NCBI GenBank assembly: GCA_003344405.1
Contig: NOWV01000043.1
Coordinates: 186,001-250,000, forward strand
Direction: 5' to 3'
DNA: 64,000 nucleotides
Origin: Trichoplax sp. H2
Lineage: Eukaryota > Placozoa > Uniplacotomia > Trichoplacea
Shown here: positions 62,049-64,000 of the stretch, in pieces
How the letters are laid out: each line of letters opens with the position of its first letter
Numbering within the stretch: position 1 is the first letter of the stretch
Position numbers and translations under genes: made by a program
Notes under the pieces: generated by a model
The model's database searches: none
What the model was told of the DNA's origin: nothing
What the model saw: only the letters and a program-made list of their open reading frames with translations

Positions 62049-62060
62049 TTAATTTCCAAT
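61672..62060. repeat. Direct repeat of about 195 bp across the 3' end of the TPR-CARD gene
   Basis: Copy 1 (about 61672-61870) and copy 2 (about 61875-62060) share TTA(G/C)TAGTACTC(C/T)TCAAGAAT, AGTGTGCC(G/A)T, TGTAGATTG(C/T)AC, CATTTAAGAATAAGAA and TTTATTATCAAAGT, then TTTAAGTTA(C/T)TTA(T/-)TTTC. The second copy ends at the stop codon of the minus-strand gene (62049), so the gene's last bases and 3' UTR are the duplicated unit. Confidence 0.7.
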
Positions 62061-64000
62061 GCCATCACTGGAAGCTCCGCTTGCAGTTGCCAATAGTTTC
62101 TCTCCAAAGCGTTGAACCGTCGTTACAGTATTCTCTTGAAGTAATCGACAGAATATTATGAAATCGGACCCACAACGACAGTAACATAAAATCTCAAGTA
62201 GCATTTCTACTCGATCTTCTCTATGTTTCTCATTTCTGATGTCAGCAACTTGTCTACAGCTTAAAATGTGTTTCAACTTCAATGAATTTAATATTTCATC
62301 GATCGGTACTATTCTAATAAATTCTTCACCGTGCTCATTTAAAGCATGTTGTAACTGTTTGGTCGATGGTGTTTGCTCCTCATTTATGGCTGTTGTATAA
62401 AAATTTGATAGAAATTTTATTTAAGAAATAGAATAATATTTCATTAACTATATCGCGAATATATTGTTAATAAACCTAAGTGAAGGCGGTACATCCCATT
62501 TAATGAGACCCGGTCTTGTATAACTTATGCATAGATCATGCACTTATAAAAACGTTTGCTTTTACTAAGCTAAAATTATGTTAATTTGAGTAAAGGACCG
62601 TACTTGAGACTGCTGTTGCGACCGTGTATCTACATAATGCAAATATAATCTACCATTCAGAATAAAATGAAATTCTGCGAATGGTTTTGTATTCATCTAT
62701 TATAGACTAAATTACGAACTATAAGTAGCCTGATCTAGTTGTAATCGGCGACATAAGAATACTTTAAGACACTAGTAAAATATCCATTTTGTAATATACA
62801 GTAATCACAGATCGATGCAATATAGTCAATAAACGACAATACTATATTGAAATTAACAGAAATAGAAGTTACCTGATGCTATTGTTGAACGATCTGTTTG
62901 TAGCTGATTGCTTGCGTCTGTTCGATGTGTAAATTCTTCCGCAGTTGCTAATTTTTGTTGCTTTACAGCAGTATCAGATACCTGACAAAACTGGTCGTTA
63001 CATTTTGCAATATGATCTTTTAACGTTTTCATTTTGGGATGATCTTCTTCGAATAAATTACGTAAAATAGTGACGGCTTTTTCATAATGTAATTTGGCTC
63101 GATTATAATCGCATTGACGAAAGTAGACGTGCGCTTTATTTCGGTAAGAATTAGCGGCATAAGGATGGTCTTCGCTTAAGTTCTTCCGAGTGATATTAAG
63201 CGACCTATCACACATAGCATGAGCTTCATCGAAATCACCTTGTTTCATGTTTACAGTTGCTATGCTGTTATATACCATAGCAAGAAAGGGATGATCAGGT
63301 TTTATAAAACTTGCCCTGTAAACATCTTGAGATTGTTGGTGTTTAGCGAGAGCCTCTCCATATTTATCTTGCTTATTGTAGATATAGCCAATGCACCCGT
63401 ATGACATAGCAACATCTGGATGATTATCACCGAGTAATTCACGCTGAATTTTCAGTGATTGCTCATGCATAGAAAGAGCTCTATCGTATTCACCTTGCTT
63501 ACTGAGGACAAGACCAATGTTATTACGCAGACAAGCAACAATAATGCGACTGTTATAGGGTTTTTTTAGGTAAATATTTAGCGATTTGTTATACATAGAA
63601 AGAGCACCATCTAAATTTCCTTGAGAATAATATACATATCCGATACCTTTATATGACTTAGCAATATCAGGATGGTCGTGACCTACAGCTGACAATTGAA
63701 TTTTGATTGCTTTTTCATGCATGAAAAGGGCCATTTTATACTTGCCTTGTTGGCTATAGACAATCCCTATGTTATTGTATGTTTCTGCAATATCTGGATT
63801 GGTGTGACCAAGAACTTTGGTTTGGATTTGTACTGATTCCTCAAACTTACAAAGAGCATCTTCGTACCTACCTAGAGCATAATAGACATTTCCCATATTA
63901 TTATAGGACTTAGCTATATCATGATGGTTTTCGCCAAGAACTTTCGATTGTATATTGATTGCTTTCTCATACATAGAACAAGCCTCTTCATACTTGCCTT
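62049..64000 (-). CDS. Kinesin-light-chain-type TPR protein with C-terminal CARD-like death-fold domain, 5' part outside window
   Basis: Two exons: 62873-64000 (continues beyond the edge) and 62049-62389, joined phase 1 by donor GTAACT and acceptor ACAACAG. The large exon encodes at least seven 42-residue TPR units of the kinesin-light-chain type (repeating A-x-S-Y-x-N-x-G...Y-x-x-Q-G-x-Y-x-x-A-L...H-E-x-S-L-K-I-x...L-G-x-x-H-P-D), followed by a short polar linker. The last exon (113 codons) has LQHALNEHGEEFIRIVPIDE, ILNSLKLKHILSCRQ, VEMLLEILCYCRCGSDFIIF and CRLLQENT: the helix pattern of a CARD (early charged helix, I-L-D-x-L-type helix 2, hydrophobic helix 4, F-x-x-F-x-x-x-L helix 5). Known: CARDs recruit caspases or signalling adaptors, and TPR arrays bind partners in NB-ARC/NACHT-type sensors. 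Inferred role: immune or cell-death scaffold. The N-terminus may carry a nucleotide-binding domain; it is not in view. Confidence 0.85.

Overview
The window is animal nuclear DNA: AT-rich, with split genes whose small exons (about 50-350 nt) are bounded by GT-AG introns. No prokaryotic features, tRNA or rRNA genes were recognised. The gene content is three SLC29-type equilibrative nucleoside transporters (ENT), a tandem family of multi-domain prosaposin-like genes, and a kinesin-light-chain-type TPR protein ending in a death-fold (CARD-like) domain. With the low GC and short introns this suggests an early-branching metazoan. A placozoan (Trichoplax/Hoilungia) is my best guess, by inference only. 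Because exons are short, most ORFs over 60 codons are chance frames. Genes were assembled by matching protein family pattern, splice sites and exon phase. Exon sums are whole codons for the complete models: prosaposin A 428 aa, B 428 aa, D 462 aa, and ENT-3 542 aa from its inferred ATG.

Layout. 435-2436 (+): 3' half of ENT-1. 6420-9617 (-): ENT-2, tail-to-tail with ENT-1 and sharing exon lengths of 98, 86, 203 and 112 nt. About 9.9-12.6 kb: a more GC-rich segment with short open frames encoding single membrane helices, not resolved into a gene. 13283-44506 (+): the prosaposin cluster. Genes A (13283-17995) and B (22007-26425) are a tandem pair with near-identical exon structure. Genes C (30497-36146) and D (39709-43185) form a second pair, and E (43701-44506) is a copy of the last five exons of D. 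44.5-53.2 kb: gene-free DNA filled with several unrelated tandem-repeat arrays and one short interstitial telomere-type TTAGGG block. 53287-59560 (+): ENT-3. 62049-64000 (-): 3' part of a TPR-CARD gene running off the right edge.

How the genes may work together: prosaposins are secreted/lysosomal precursors cut into lipid-binding saposins, and some animal ENTs (human ENT3) export nucleosides from lysosomes. ENT genes on both sides of a saposin cluster could therefore be a lysosomal/digestive neighbourhood, but co-location alone does not prove this. The TPR-CARD gene looks like a separate immune or cell-death gene.

Most unusual features: (1) gene C has an intronic array of about eight decayed copies of the adjoining saposin exon, splice-acceptor region included; (2) gene D carries five in-frame copies of an I-E-S-I-L-A-P-G-A-x-R-N-V-K-type motif in an inter-saposin linker, present about once in its paralogues; (3) gene D has a second, unplaced 81-nt first-saposin exon, a candidate alternative exon; (4) gene C's N-terminal SapA exon has decayed; (5) a TPR array is joined to a C-terminal CARD-like domain.
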